DNA from: Paenibacillus durus
GTDB lineage: Bacteria > Bacillota > Bacilli > Paenibacillales > Paenibacillaceae
NCBI RefSeq assembly: GCF_000756615.1
Contig: NZ_CP009288.1
Coordinates: 4,402,001 to 4,466,000 of the forward strand
Direction: 5' to 3'
DNA: 64,000 nt
Positions 26,471-35,185 of the stretch are shown piece by piece; position 1 is the first letter of the stretch, and each line of letters begins with the position of its first letter. The notes beneath the pieces were generated by a model, which saw only the letters and a program-made list of their open reading frames with translations, was not told the DNA's origin and ran no database searches. The position numbers and the translations under genes are program-made.

Positions 26471-27350
26471 GCTGAACACCTTCTTTCTTAAGCAGCGGGA
26501 AGCCGAGCTTCTCGCGTTCCTCCACAAAAGTTGCCGCCACTTGGCGGGCCAGATTGCGCACTCTTGTAATAAAGCCTGTACGCTCCGTTACACTGATTGC
26601 TCCCCGCGCATCCAGCAGGTTGAACGTATGCGAGCATTTCAGCACATAATCATAGGCTGGGAAGACGAGATGACGGTCCATCGCCCGCCGCGCTTCCTCT
26701 TCATAGGTGTTGAACAGGTTAAACAGCATTTTGACATCCGAGACTTCAAAGGTATATGTGGAATGTTCCACCTCCGGCTGATGGAAAACGTCGCCATAGG
26801 TCAAGCCGTCCACCCACTCCAGATCGAACACATTCTCCTTCTCCTGGATATAGGAAGCGAGCCGCTCCATGCCATAGGTAATTTCGACTGAAACCGGACT
26901 GGTCTCAATGCCGCCCACCTGCTGAAAATAGGTGAACTGCGTAATTTCCATCCCGTCTAGCCATACTTCCCAGCCGAGTCCCGCACAGCCGAGCGACGGG
27001 TTCTCCCAGTTATCCTCGACGAACCGGATATCGTGCTGCAGCGGATCGACGCCGAGCGCCTTCAGGCTGTCCAGATAAATCTCCTGAATATTATCCGGGG
27101 ACGGTTTGATAATGACCTGATACTGATGATGCTGGTACAGACGGTTCGGGTTTTCCCCGTAGCGGCCGTCGGAGGGACGGCGGGACGGCTCGACATAAGC
27201 GACCTTCCACGGCTCGGGTCCGAGGGAACGCAGGAATGTCATCGGATTCATCGTACCCGCGCCTTTTTCCGTGTCGTATGGCTGAACGATAATGCAGTTC
27301 TGCTTCGACCAGAACTCTTGCAGCGTCAAAATCATCTGCTGAAAATTCAT
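26463..27350 (-). CDS. glyQ: glycine-tRNA ligase alpha subunit
   Basis: The protein has 295 residues from the ATG at 27350, eight bases after AAGGAG; the frame continues upstream into the T-box leader but is not coding there. It starts [17 protein letters not shown], with the class II core [45 protein letters not shown] and [10 protein letters not shown]. It activates glycine with ATP. The heterotetrameric alpha2-beta2 form is the usual type in these firmicutes. It is controlled by the T-box upstream. Confidence 0.96.
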   Translation of the reverse strand: MNFQQMILTLQEFWSKQNCIIVQPYDTEKGAGTMNPMTFLRSLGPEPWKVAYVEPSRRPSDGRYGENPNRLYQHHQYQVIIKPSPDNIQEIYLDSLKALGVDPLQHDIRFVEDNWENPSLGCAGLGWEVWLDGMEITQFTYFQQVGGIETSPVSVEITYGMERLASYIQEKENVFDLEWVDGLTYGDVFHQPEVEHSTYTFEVSDVKMLFNLFNTYEEEARRAMDRHLVFPAYDYVLKCSHTFNLLDARGAISVTERTGFITRVRNLARQVAATFVEEREKLGFPLLKKEGVQLD

Positions 27351-27499
27351 GTTACCGACTCCTTCGCTTAAGTTTGAGAGCAGCCGGATTTCGCTGCAGG
27401 CTTTGAGCCTGAGAGAATAAACCCGGCAAAGCGCTATTGCGATGGAGGCGGTGTTTATATATTCCGGAATGAAGAAGAAATGTTCTTTCGTTCCAGACC

Positions 27500-27814
27500 A
27501 AAAAACTCCCGCCCCCATGCCTGAAATTCAGACATAGGGACGAGAGCAATCATGTTCTCCCGCGGTTCCACCCTACTTGATTCCGTTCTTCACTGACTGC
27601 TGCCGGTGCTGACGAAATCCACTTTTCATGCTGCCGCCTCCGCACTCCCGGGTGCCGTTTCATGAGCGCTGCTTTACCGGGCTCTCACCATCCCCGGCTC
27701 GCTATGCCAAGCAATCGTTCACTACTTTCCCGTTCTACATGCGTGCCGACTTCAGCCAGCGGCGATCCTCTCGTTATTTGCCTTTAATCAGGCATACTCC
27801 AACAAGAAGAGACT
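27500..27814 (-). promoter_or_regulatory. T-box riboswitch leader of glyQS
   Basis: An uncharged-tRNA sensing leader of about 315 bases. The T-box sequence GGGTGGAACCGCGGGAGA lies at 27556-27573. A terminator stem (about 18 bp, CTCGTCCCTATGTCTG with CAGGCATGGGGGCGGGAG, then TTTTTT) is at 27500-27546; the T-box sequence can pair into the antiterminator instead. The downstream gene gives the specificity as tRNA-Gly; I did not place the specifier codon with confidence. Confidence 0.9.
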
Positions 27815-27820
27815 GCTCCT

Positions 27821-27849
27821 ATATTAACGGAAAATTCGGATTTCGTCAA
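27821..27849 (-). promoter_or_regulatory. promoter of the glyQS T-box transcript
   Basis: -35 TTGACG, a 17-bp spacer and -10 TAATAT on the minus strand. The -35 overlaps the stop codon of recO, so glyQS can be expressed separately from the era-recO cluster. Confidence 0.75.
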
Positions 27850-28601
27850 ATATTGTATTTATCAAGCTGATCCAGAAAGTTTTGCGACTTCAGCCGGAGA
27901 CCGAGCTGGGCATCCATGAACGCCCGCATGATTTTTTTCAATTCTTCGCGCGTACTCTCCTTAACGTCCACATTGCCCAGGCGGGTCAGATCAAGCGCGG
28001 CGAACAGCCGGATCAGCTTTAGCGCTCGGGGCGATACTTCCATTGCCGGCGGGTCATTATGACGGCAGCTGCGGCATAGAGTGCCGCCCAGCCGCGGACT
28101 GAGCAGCAGCTCATCGTCCGCCCTCTCGCGCCCGCAGGCGATACAGGAATCCAATTGCGGACCGTAGCCGGCCGCTTGAAGTATTTTCATCTCGAACAGA
28201 TTAATAATGACTCCCGGCTCCTTGCCTTCTTCCAGCGCATTCAGGCAGGCCGATAGCTGCCGGAACCAAAAGCTCCCCGTCTCCTCGTCATGCAGCACCC
28301 GATCCAGCAGCTCACAGGCATAAGAGCCGTAGGCGGCTTTAATCAGATCCTCCCTGATGGGATGATGGGAGTTAATAATCTCGCCGGAATTCAACGTACC
28401 GAGTCCTCCGTTATTCCTGAAAAAAACATATTGCCCGAGCGTAAACGGCTGGATCAAAGCAGCATGGCGGCTTTTTACCTTTTTGGCTCCACGGACCAGA
28501 ACTCCTATCTTGCCCGCGTTCTCGGTGCAAAGTGTAATGATTGCATTCCCCTCGCCGTAGTCCATACTGCGGATGACGATCCCTTCCACCCTGTGTAGCA
28601 T
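27846..28601 (-). CDS. recO: DNA repair protein RecO
   Basis: The protein has 251 residues from the ATG at 28601, with GGGGGA six bases upstream; a GTG six codons earlier is less likely. The OB-fold N-terminus has MLHRVEGIVIRSMDYGEGNAI (here two overlapping pieces) and VRGAKKVKSRHAALIQPF. A C4 zinc motif sits near residues 150-175: DSCIACGRE and GGTLCRSCR. RecO loads RecA on SSB-coated DNA in the RecFOR pathway and anneals strands. The position between yqzL/era and glyQS is the standard Bacillales order. Confidence 0.94.
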   Translation of the reverse strand: MLHRVEGIVIRSMDYGEGNAIITLCTENAGKIGVLVRGAKKVKSRHAALIQPFTLGQYVFFRNNGGLGTLNSGEIINSHHPIREDLIKAAYGSYACELLDRVLHDEETGSFWFRQLSACLNALEEGKEPGVIINLFEMKILQAAGYGPQLDSCIACGRERADDELLLSPRLGGTLCRSCRHNDPPAMEVSPRALKLIRLFAALDLTRLGNVDVKESTREELKKIMRAFMDAQLGLRLKSQNFLDQLDKYNI

Positions 28602-28637
28602 GCCTCTTCCCCCAACCACTCGGCAAGCAACCAGTTC

Positions 28638-28781
28638 TTACTTCGCTTCTTCGTCATAGACCTGCTCTTCTTCCGCCGCTGTCTCGGCCGCCGGACTCAG
28701 CGGTTCTCCCGCTTCCCGGTACAGCAGATAGGCATCGACATCACCAGTCATTGCAAAATACTTCCACGAAAAATCTCGCAT
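28638..28781 (-). CDS. yqzL: YqzL-family small protein
   Basis: The protein has 47 residues, MRDFSWKYFAMTGDVDAYLL..., ending in an acidic tail (EEEQVYDEEAK). The start with WKYFxMTGDVDAYLL is the YqzL signature, and the place between recO and era is where B. subtilis has it. AAGGGGG lies upstream of the ATG. The function is unknown; such proteins are often overlooked because of their size. Confidence 0.88.
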   Translation of the reverse strand: MRDFSWKYFAMTGDVDAYLLYREAGEPLSPAAETAAEEEQVYDEEAK

Positions 28782-28884
28782 TCGTATTTATCCCCCTTCG
28801 CAAAACACGATGTCTTCCTAAAGTAGGATGTGCGATGAGACGGGTTCTATCCTTGCAATTACTGGCAGTCATTTGCGGTGAAGA

Positions 28885-29778
28885 TCACTGATCTTTGTGG
28901 AAGCCTAAATCGCGCAGAACGCGCTCCTGGTTGCGCCAGTCTTTTTTCACCTTAACCCAAAGCTCCAGAAACGTCTTGGACCCAAGCAGGTTCTCAATAT
29001 CGGTACGGGCTCTTCTGCCAACTTCCTTCAGCATAGCGCCTTGTTTGCCGATGATAATGCCTTTTTGCGAATCCCTCTCGACAAAAATAACCGCAGAGAT
29101 ATGCACCACTCCGTTCGGCTCCGCCCGCATATCCTCAATGGCCACCGCAATGGAATGCGGCACCTCCTCGCGGGTCAGATGCAGGATCTTCTCGCGGATC
29201 AGCTCAGCGATAACAAACTGCTCCGGATGGTCGGTCACCTGATCCTCCGGATAATACTGCGGGCCTTCCGGCAGGTATTTCTGCAGCTGCTCCAGCAGGG
29301 TATTTACATTACTGCCTACCTTGGCTGAAATGGGAACGATCTCGGCAAAATCATGCAGCTTGCTATATTCCGTAATCAGCGGCAGGAGCGCCTCAGGTTC
29401 CAGCTTGTCGATCTTGTTCATCACCAGGATAACCGGCGTCTTCAGACCTTGAAGCTGCTCGGCGATAAAACGGTCGCCTCCGCCAAGCCCCTCGGCCGCG
29501 TCAATCAGAAACAGCACCGCTTCCACCTCGCCGAGCGTGCTCATTGCCGTCTGGTTCATGTAATCGCCCAGCTTGGACTGGCGTTTATGGATGCCGGGCG
29601 TATCGAGGAAGACGATTTGCGAATCGCTTGTCGTATACACCCCGTGAATTTTGTTGCGGGTCGTCTGCGGCTTGTCCGACATAATGGCGATTTTCTGCCC
29701 GATGACCTGATTCATCAGGGTTGATTTGCCTACGTTGGGCCTGCCGATTATAGCGACAAAGCCTGATCTGAATTTCAT
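28885..29778 (-). CDS. era: ribosome biogenesis GTPase Era
   Basis: The protein has 297 residues. The G1 motif GRPNVGKST is at 12-20; G2 with [15 protein letters not shown]3 DTPGIHK, and G4 NKIDKLE follow. The C-terminal KH domain has [25 protein letters not shown] with the GxxG loop. Era binds the 3' end of 16S rRNA and checks 30S assembly. AAGGAG lies nine bases before the ATG. It follows cdd, with the repeat array and a C-rich hairpin lying in between. Confidence 0.97.
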   Translation of the reverse strand: MKFRSGFVAIIGRPNVGKSTLMNQVIGQKIAIMSDKPQTTRNKIHGVYTTSDSQIVFLDTPGIHKRQSKLGDYMNQTAMSTLGEVEAVLFLIDAAEGLGGGDRFIAEQLQGLKTPVILVMNKIDKLEPEALLPLITEYSKLHDFAEIVPISAKVGSNVNTLLEQLQKYLPEGPQYYPEDQVTDHPEQFVIAELIREKILHLTREEVPHSIAVAIEDMRAEPNGVVHISAVIFVERDSQKGIIIGKQGAMLKEVGRRARTDIENLLGSKTFLELWVKVKKDWRNQERVLRDLGFHKDQ

Positions 29779-30393
29779 ATGTGAGTTCTCCTTTTTAAAA
29801 ATTTCGATCCCCCTAAATCCCCCTTAGCCAAGGGGGACCCCAAGGACCCCGCCCTCTGGACACCCGGAACTGGGCGTGCCTGCCACGGTTGGAGCGTTGA
29901 AGAGGGGGGCGGCGAATGACACGCTTACGTTCCCTGCGGTCACCCGCTCCGGTTGGTGCCGGGAAGAGCGGAGCGCGGAGTGATGTGCGAGCGTGTGCTG
30001 AGAGACTACGTGCAGGCAACCGCTGGCGGCTTTGCCGCTTCGCTTACACTTGCGCGAACCGTGCGTGATTCTGCGGCGGGGGTCCCTTCCACTGCGTGCG
30101 GGCAACGCTGGCGGCTTCGCCGCATCGCTTACGCTTGCGCGAACACGTGCGTGATTCTGCGGCGGGGGGGCCCTGCTACTGCGTGCGGGCAACGCTGGCG
30201 GCTTGCCGCATCGCTTACGCTTGCGCGAGCACGTGCACCTTCAGCGGCGGGGGTCCCTTCCACTTCCTGCGGACAACGCTGGCGGCTGCGCCGCTTCGCT
30301 TACGCACGCGCGAGCACGTGCACCTTCAGCGGCGGGAGTCCCCTTCCATTGCCTGCGGGCAACGCTGGCGGCTTCGCCGCTTCGCTAACGCAC
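29779..30393. other. 615-bp gene-free stretch between era and cdd
   Basis: It contains the REP-like hairpin near era, a G+C-rich stretch with no recognised genes (29830-30005), and the ~86-bp repeat array. Several frames are open by chance because of G+C-rich repeats. No promoter for era was convincing. Confidence 0.6.
29810..29840. repeat. short C-rich hairpin near the era leader
   Basis: CCCCCTTAGCCAAGGGGG forms a perfect 7-bp stem with an AGCC loop, next to another CCCCCTAAATCCCCC copy. It resembles REP-type palindromes and lies about 40 bases before the era ribosome site. Confidence 0.5.
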
Positions 30394-30400
30394 TTACTCT
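30005..30400. repeat. imperfect ~86-bp tandem repeat array (about 4.5 units)
   Basis: The block GGCAACGCTGGCGGCTTCGC recurs with its GCAAC at 30016, 30102, 30189, 30273 (GACAAC) and 30359, so the units are 84-87 bp. Each unit holds a self-complementary GGCGGCTTCGCCGC-like hairpin, then TTCGCTTACGC, GCGCGAGCACGTGC and GGCGGGGGTCCCTTCCA. Units differ by scattered point changes, and the last one runs into the end of cdd. Confidence 0.8.
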
Positions 30401-30813
30401 GGAGCCTGTCCCTGCCTTAACTCATCGGGGCCGAAAGCACCGGGCAGCAGCTCGCGTACGGTTGTTTCGCGAATGTCCCCTTTTATATTGCCCAGAATGA
30501 TTTTCATGTCGGGATCACATAACTCAACGATGACTTGCCGGCATGCGCCGCAAGGCGTAATCGGCAGGTCGGTATCACCTACAACGGCAAGCGCTTTAAA
30601 GCTGCCGCGTTTATGTCCCTGGGCCATGGCGCTGAAGAGAGCGGTGCGCTCGGCGCAATTGGTAACGCTGTAGGCGGCGTTCTCGATATTGCAGCCATGA
30701 TGAACTTGTCCGTCCTGATCCAGCAGAGCGGCTCCCACGCCGAAGTGGGAGTATGGGATATATGCTTTGGCGCGGGCTTTGATCGCCTCTTGCAGCAGCG
30801 TATTGGAATCCAT
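30394..30813 (-). CDS. cdd: cytidine deaminase
   Basis: The protein has 139 residues from the ATG at 30813, seven bases after AGGAGG. The zinc ligands Cys53, Cys88 and Cys91 and the proton shuttle Glu55 are present (NCAERTALFSA and TPCGACRQV). It deaminates cytidine and deoxycytidine in pyrimidine salvage. The small homotetrameric form is expected from the length. The leader upstream carries two copies of a repeat that is also found in front of prmA. Confidence 0.95.
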   Translation of the reverse strand: MDSNTLLQEAIKARAKAYIPYSHFGVGAALLDQDGQVHHGCNIENAAYSVTNCAERTALFSAMAQGHKRGSFKALAVVGDTDLPITPCGACRQVIVELCDPDMKIILGNIKGDIRETTVRELLPGAFGPDELRQGQAPE

Positions 30814-30820
30814 AATTGTC

Positions 30821-30943
30821 CTCCTAAAAGTTTTGTTAGCAAGACTCCTTTGAATGTTCTTCGGCAAAACTTGCTTCGGAAGCGTTACTTAGTTTTGTCA
30901 GCATAGACTCCTTTGAGTATTCTTCAGCAACATCTGATTATAG
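30821..30943 (-). repeat. two tandem ~62-bp leader repeats before cdd
   Basis: Plus-strand AGTTTTGTTAGCAAGACTCC at 30829 and AGTTTTGTCAGCATAGACTCC-like at 30891 start two units 62 bp apart, each continuing TTTGA-T-TTCTTC-GCAA. The repeat border reads AACTTTTAGGAGG on the minus strand, so its end includes the cdd Shine-Dalgarno sequence. Related to the repeats at 63725-63855. Confidence 0.7.
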
Positions 30944-30987
30944 GCTGCCCCGGCCGGTTGTAAAAAAAGCGGAGCAAAGACAAAGAT

Positions 30988-31020
30988 GGCGGAACCGCCT
31001 AACGGCTTATCCGCCTTTTT
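30988..31020. terminator. possible terminator between dgkA and cdd
   Basis: GGCGGA pairs with TCCGCC around a loop that can itself fold, and TTTTT follows on the plus strand. On the minus strand the T-tract is only ATCTTTGTCTTTG, so the orientation is uncertain. Confidence 0.4.
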
Positions 31021-31043
31021 GCGTATATAAAGTTGTATTCCGA

Positions 31044-31439
31044 TTATGACATAAGTGCTGTAATCCAGTCTATCACCGGATGATAAAAAACATAGATGCC
31101 TGCAATGACGGCAAACACCGCCGCCAGAAACACAGCTCCAGCAGCGGTATCCTTTGCCGCTTTGGCCAAGGGGTGGACTTCCGGCGACACGAGGTCGACG
31201 ACCGACTCGATTGCCGTATTAATTAGCTCGGCTACCAGCACGAGCGTGATCGCGAGCAGAAGCAGCATCCAGTCTTCAGGCGGTATATGCAGCAGTGCGG
31301 CGAACAGCAGCACGACGATAGCAAGGCAGGTGTGCACCTTCATATTCATTTCGGTCCGGAAGGCCTGTCTGAGCCCCTGGGCCGCATACCAGAACGACTT
31401 CCAGAAACGTTTGGGGCCTACCGCCGTATTTTTGGGCAT
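31044..31439 (-). CDS. dgkA: diacylglycerol/undecaprenol kinase family protein
   Basis: This 131-residue protein has three hydrophobic helices. Family motifs are FWYAAQGLRQAFRTEMNMKVH (split), ELINTAIESVVDLVSPE (ENTAIE-like catalytic helix with Glu residues) and KAAKDTAAGAVFLAA. In Bacillus the enzyme acts mainly as an undecaprenol kinase, recycling the lipid carrier for wall polymers. The ATG overlaps the ybeY stop by one base (TGATG). This order is ybeY-dgkA-cdd as in B. subtilis. Confidence 0.92.
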   Translation of the reverse strand: MPKNTAVGPKRFWKSFWYAAQGLRQAFRTEMNMKVHTCLAIVVLLFAALLHIPPEDWMLLLLAITLVLVAELINTAIESVVDLVSPEVHPLAKAAKDTAAGAVFLAAVFAVIAGIYVFYHPVIDWITALMS

Positions 31440-31933
31440 CAGCGGGTCAACCCTACCTGCGACAGCACCTGCTCCTGCTTACCCATCATTTCCGCCTCAG
31501 AAGCCTCATCCTGATGATCGTATCCGAGCAGATGCAGGAACCCGTGCACGAACAAAAAGCCCAGCTCCCGTTCCAGCGAATGACCGTAATCGTTCGCCTG
31601 CTCCTTAGCGCGGGTAACGGAAATGATAATATCACCGAGCATATCGGGAAGTTCCTCCGCCTCATCCTCGCTAAGCTCATAGACAATTTCCAGCTCATCC
31701 TCTGCGGATTCGTTAAGGGCGAAGGACAGCACATCGGTGGGGCGGTCGATGCCGCGATACTCCTTATTAAGCTCATGAATCCGCTCATTATTGACAAAGG
31801 TCAGATCGACCTCGCCGGCGTCGATCCCTTCCAGCTTGCCCGCTTTTTCCAGTATGCTTTCCAGCAGCGAGATCAGCCGATCGCCGATTTCCATTTCTTC
31901 CTGCTCATTGTTCCAAACCAGCTGCAAGCTCAT
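31439..31933 (-). CDS. ybeY: endoribonuclease YbeY (rRNA maturation)
   Basis: The protein has 164 residues from the ATG at 31933, one base after the pgpH stop. The zinc site is complete: HGFLHLLGYDH (H-x3-H-x5-H). Other conserved parts are ELNKEYRGIDRPTDVLSFAL and LGDIIISVTRAKEQA. It takes part in 16S rRNA 3'-end maturation and ribosome quality control. The acidic stretch SEDEAEELPD before the DIIIS block is slightly long. It is coupled to pgpH and dgkA by overlaps. Confidence 0.94.
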   Translation of the reverse strand: MSLQLVWNNEQEEMEIGDRLISLLESILEKAGKLEGIDAGEVDLTFVNNERIHELNKEYRGIDRPTDVLSFALNESAEDELEIVYELSEDEAEELPDMLGDIIISVTRAKEQANDYGHSLERELGFLFVHGFLHLLGYDHQDEASEAEMMGKQEQVLSQVGLTR

Positions 31934-31934
31934 G

Positions 31935-34193
31935 CTATTCAACGGCCCCTTCCTCTTTTTTCGGCTTTTTCGCTTCCTCCGGGTATTCAATGCGCGAATG
32001 AAAAATGCCCATCACCGTTTCTTTCAGCGTCCGGGCGATAATATCCAGCTCTTTCAGCGTCAGATCGCATTCATCGAATTGATGATCGTCCAGCCGGCTC
32101 TTGATGATCTTCTCGACCATCGTCTCCACCTGGTTTACTGTGGGGCTGCGAAGGGAACGGACGGCCGCCTCCACGCTGTCGGCAATACCGATTACTGCGG
32201 ACTCTTTGGACTGGGCCTTCGGGCCGGGGTAACGGAAATCATCCTCCGTGAAGTCGGGCTCTATCCCTTTTTCCTCCGCCAGCCGCAGCGCTTTATGATA
32301 AAAATAATGCAAAAAAGTCGTTCCATGATGCTGCTCCGCGATATCCCTGATCGGCTTGGGGAGCTTGTACTCTTTCAGCATTTCCACCCCGTCGCGCGCA
32401 TGCGCGATAATAATCGATTTGCTCAGCTTGGGATCGATGGAGTCATGCGGATTCTCCATATTGTTCTGGTTCTCGATAAAATAGAACGGCCGCTTCGTCT
32501 TGCCGATATCATGATAATACGAACCGACCCGGCAGAGCAGGCCGTCCGCTCCGATCGCCTCGGCCGCCGCCTCCGACAAGTTGCCAACCATCACGCTGTG
32601 ATGATAAGTCCCCGGCGTTTCCGTCAGCAGCTTGCGCAGCAGCGGATGGTTCGGATTGGACAGCTCGACCAGCTTGAGCGCAGACAGAATACCGAATGTC
32701 GACTCAAAAAAAGGCATAAGGCCGATGACCAGCACAACGGTCAGCAGGCCGCCGGCAAAAGCGAAACCGATGGCATACAGCGTATGAATCTGCTGCCATG
32801 CGCCGCTTCCCAGCAGATTTGTCATAAAGACGGTCAGCGAGCCGAACAGACAGACCATGATGCCGCCTTTTAGCAGTGTCGTACGCTGCCCCGCCCGATG
32901 GGTGGCGAATAAGGCTACATACGAAACGACCAGCGTAAAGAAACCATAGTTGAAATCAAAAATCGTATTCTGCTGCACATTTAGAATAACGCTGGCGAGT
33001 ACGGCGAACAGAACGGAGCAGAAATAGGCAAGCGTGATATCCAGCAGCAGCATGACTAGCATCGCCCCGATGGCGACCGGCGCCAGGAAGCCCATAAACG
33101 GCCGCGTGTCGCTCTGCAGAAACGCTGCAAGACGCAACGATATAATCGTGATCAGAAAGACGAGAACCAGCATTACAAGCTGGGAATTATTGTACTTAAA
33201 TCCGGAAGAGCCGGATGCGCCGGATTGCCGGATAAACATTAGCAGGCCGATCGAAAAGAGCGCCGCAAGGATGAGCAGTCCAAGCTGAGGCCAATAATCG
33301 ACATTATTCCGCAGCAGGCCGTTCTCGTCCAGCAGTTGGTACAGCTCCGGGGTAATGGGCTCGCCTTTCTTGACAAGCACCTCGCCCTGCTCGATATAGA
33401 CGGGCGGCGTATTTTCCCGGGCCTGGACTTTCGCTTCCTTGGTGGCGTCCTCATCATAGAATTTATTGGCTGTGATGGCGAGACGTGCGAGCTCCTGCAC
33501 CACCTCGCGGGCCGTTCGCTGAGAGAGCGAACTGATGCTAACCTGCTCCGCTACCTTGGCGCGCGCAGCATCGGCATCGGTAATCTGGTCATTCATCAGC
33601 CTGCTGACGATATCACGGGCCACGGGCTTCATCTCGATGATGTCCTGCGAGGTCAACCTGGGTATTTTGATAAACGTCTCTTCCGGTATGGAATAGATTT
33701 GCTCCTTGATCTTCGACTGCATTTCATTCAAAAGATTATCCGAATAAGTTCCGCTGCTCCGGCTGGACGCAACGAAGCTCAATATGAAATCATTGGCCCG
33801 CTGCGGAATCTCCTCCCGGTAAATGGAGGTCTTGTCGCTTTGGGAAATGGTGTCGTCCTGATTGAGACGGTCGATCCGGTCCAGCAGAGAGGTTACGAGA
33901 TTCTCCGCCCGGATCGGAATAATCTGATATTTCAGCGGCACGTTCTCCGCCGCTTGTTCCTGAGCCTTCAGCGTCGCCTTAGTGTCTTTAATCTGCCTAG
34001 GCGCCGTGATTTCCTTGGCGCTGAGCGTGTTTTCCTTGATGTCGTACCGTTTAGGCAGCAGATCCGGCGCCAGACTGAAATAGACCAGGATACCGAGCAG
34101 CAGAAATAGAGCATAGCGAGTCGCCCTGCTATACTTCCATCCGCTCACATTGTATGTGAATCCGCTGAATTTGGGCGGTTGCTTTGAAGCCAT
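31935..34193 (-). CDS. pgpH: 7TM-HD phosphodiesterase PgpH (YqfF)
   Basis: The protein has 752 residues. One N-terminal membrane helix, a ~260-residue extracellular 7TMR-HDED region, then seven helices (from about 290 to 470), then a cytosolic HD domain with TPGTYHHSVMVGNLSE, SYYHDIGKTKRP (HDIG) and HHGTTFLHYF. These hydrolyse c-di-AMP in firmicutes. The place between phoH and ybeY is conserved. It ends with a charged tail (EYPEEAKKPKKEEGAVE). Confidence 0.94.
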   Translation of the reverse strand: MASKQPPKFSGFTYNVSGWKYSRATRYALFLLLGILVYFSLAPDLLPKRYDIKENTLSAKEITAPRQIKDTKATLKAQEQAAENVPLKYQIIPIRAENLVTSLLDRIDRLNQDDTISQSDKTSIYREEIPQRANDFILSFVASSRSSGTYSDNLLNEMQSKIKEQIYSIPEETFIKIPRLTSQDIIEMKPVARDIVSRLMNDQITDADAARAKVAEQVSISSLSQRTAREVVQELARLAITANKFYDEDATKEAKVQARENTPPVYIEQGEVLVKKGEPITPELYQLLDENGLLRNNVDYWPQLGLLILAALFSIGLLMFIRQSGASGSSGFKYNNSQLVMLVLVFLITIISLRLAAFLQSDTRPFMGFLAPVAIGAMLVMLLLDITLAYFCSVLFAVLASVILNVQQNTIFDFNYGFFTLVVSYVALFATHRAGQRTTLLKGGIMVCLFGSLTVFMTNLLGSGAWQQIHTLYAIGFAFAGGLLTVVLVIGLMPFFESTFGILSALKLVELSNPNHPLLRKLLTETPGTYHHSVMVGNLSEAAAEAIGADGLLCRVGSYYHDIGKTKRPFYFIENQNNMENPHDSIDPKLSKSIIIAHARDGVEMLKEYKLPKPIRDIAEQHHGTTFLHYFYHKALRLAEEKGIEPDFTEDDFRYPGPKAQSKESAVIGIADSVEAAVRSLRSPTVNQVETMVEKIIKSRLDDHQFDECDLTLKELDIIARTLKETVMGIFHSRIEYPEEAKKPKKEEGAVE

Positions 34194-34207
34194 GGTGACA
34201 GTCCCCT

Positions 34208-35179
34208 TTATTCAAGGTTTTCGGCTGAGCGTTCATAGGCCACGATGATTTTCTGCACCAGGGAATGCCGCACTACATCCTGTTCCGCAAAATACACGAA
34301 CCCGATCTCCTCAACGGAGGACAAGATCGTATTGGCCTCGATAAGTCCCGATTTCTTTCCCCGGGGCAGGTCGATTTGAGTTACGTCGCCCGTTATAACC
34401 ATCTTGGAGCCAAAGCCAAGCCGGGTCAGGAACATCTTCATCTGCTCCGGCGTCGTATTTTGCGCCTCATCGAGAATAATAAATGAATCGTCAAGCGTCC
34501 GGCCGCGCATGTAAGCCAGAGGCGCAATCTCGATCAATCCGCGCTCCAGAGCCTTGGCTACCTGATCAGGCCCCATCACATCGTACAAGGCGTCATACAG
34601 CGGCCGGAGATACGGGTCTACCTTCTCCTGCAAATCTCCCGGCAGGAAGCCCAGGCTCTCGCCGGCCTCTACCGCCGGACGGGTGAGGATAATACGTTTA
34701 GCCGATCCTTCCTTCAATGCGGCAACGGCAAGCACAACGGCAAGATACGTTTTTCCGGTTCCCGCCGGGCCGATGCCGAATACGATATCCCGTTTCTTGA
34801 TTGTCGTTACATAATGTTTTTGTCCAATCGTCTTGACCCGGATCGGTTTGCCGCGGAAGGTCGTGGTAATTTCGCCTTTGAACAGATCCAGCAGCTGATC
34901 AGCGCGAAAATCCTTCGCCAGCTCCACTGCATACTGTACGTCCCGCTCGCTCAGAATATAACCGCTTCGAACAAGAGAGAGCAGCGACTGGAACAGCTGT
35001 GCCAGCATGTCCACTTCCCGTTCACCGCCATGCACTGTAAGTTCGGCCTCGCGTGAATCGATACGGGCGGGAATTTCTCTCTCAATCAGCTTTAAGAAGC
35101 TGTCCTGCGGACCGAAAAGCGCCAGCGCTTCTCCCGCATTTTGCAAAGATATTTGTATGCTTGCAGTCTTATCTGACAA
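34208..35179 (-). CDS. phoH: PhoH-family ATPase
   Basis: The protein has 323 residues. The TTG at 35179 is the likely start, after GAGG. Walker A is FGIGPAGTGKTYLAV near residue 135, followed by LTRPAVEAGESLGFLPGD, the DEAQN Walker B (FIILDEAQNTTPEQM) and TGDVTQIDLPRGKKSGL. It is the short PhoH form, predicted to be an RNA helicase-like ATPase near YbeY. The second PhoH in the window, YlaK, is the PIN-fused form. Confidence 0.94.
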   Translation of the reverse strand: MSDKTASIQISLQNAGEALALFGPQDSFLKLIEREIPARIDSREAELTVHGGEREVDMLAQLFQSLLSLVRSGYILSERDVQYAVELAKDFRADQLLDLFKGEITTTFRGKPIRVKTIGQKHYVTTIKKRDIVFGIGPAGTGKTYLAVVLAVAALKEGSAKRIILTRPAVEAGESLGFLPGDLQEKVDPYLRPLYDALYDVMGPDQVAKALERGLIEIAPLAYMRGRTLDDSFIILDEAQNTTPEQMKMFLTRLGFGSKMVITGDVTQIDLPRGKKSGLIEANTILSSVEEIGFVYFAEQDVVRHSLVQKIIVAYERSAENLE

Positions 35180-35185
35180 ATAGCC

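Noticed and set aside
30005..30400. CRISPR array
   Set aside because: Units are contiguous, about 86 bp, without unique spacers or cas genes.
29953..30500. Open plus- and minus-strand frames across the 86-bp array
   Set aside because: Their repeated peptides (LRRIAYACA-like) arise only because the units are multiples or near-multiples of three and rich in G+C.
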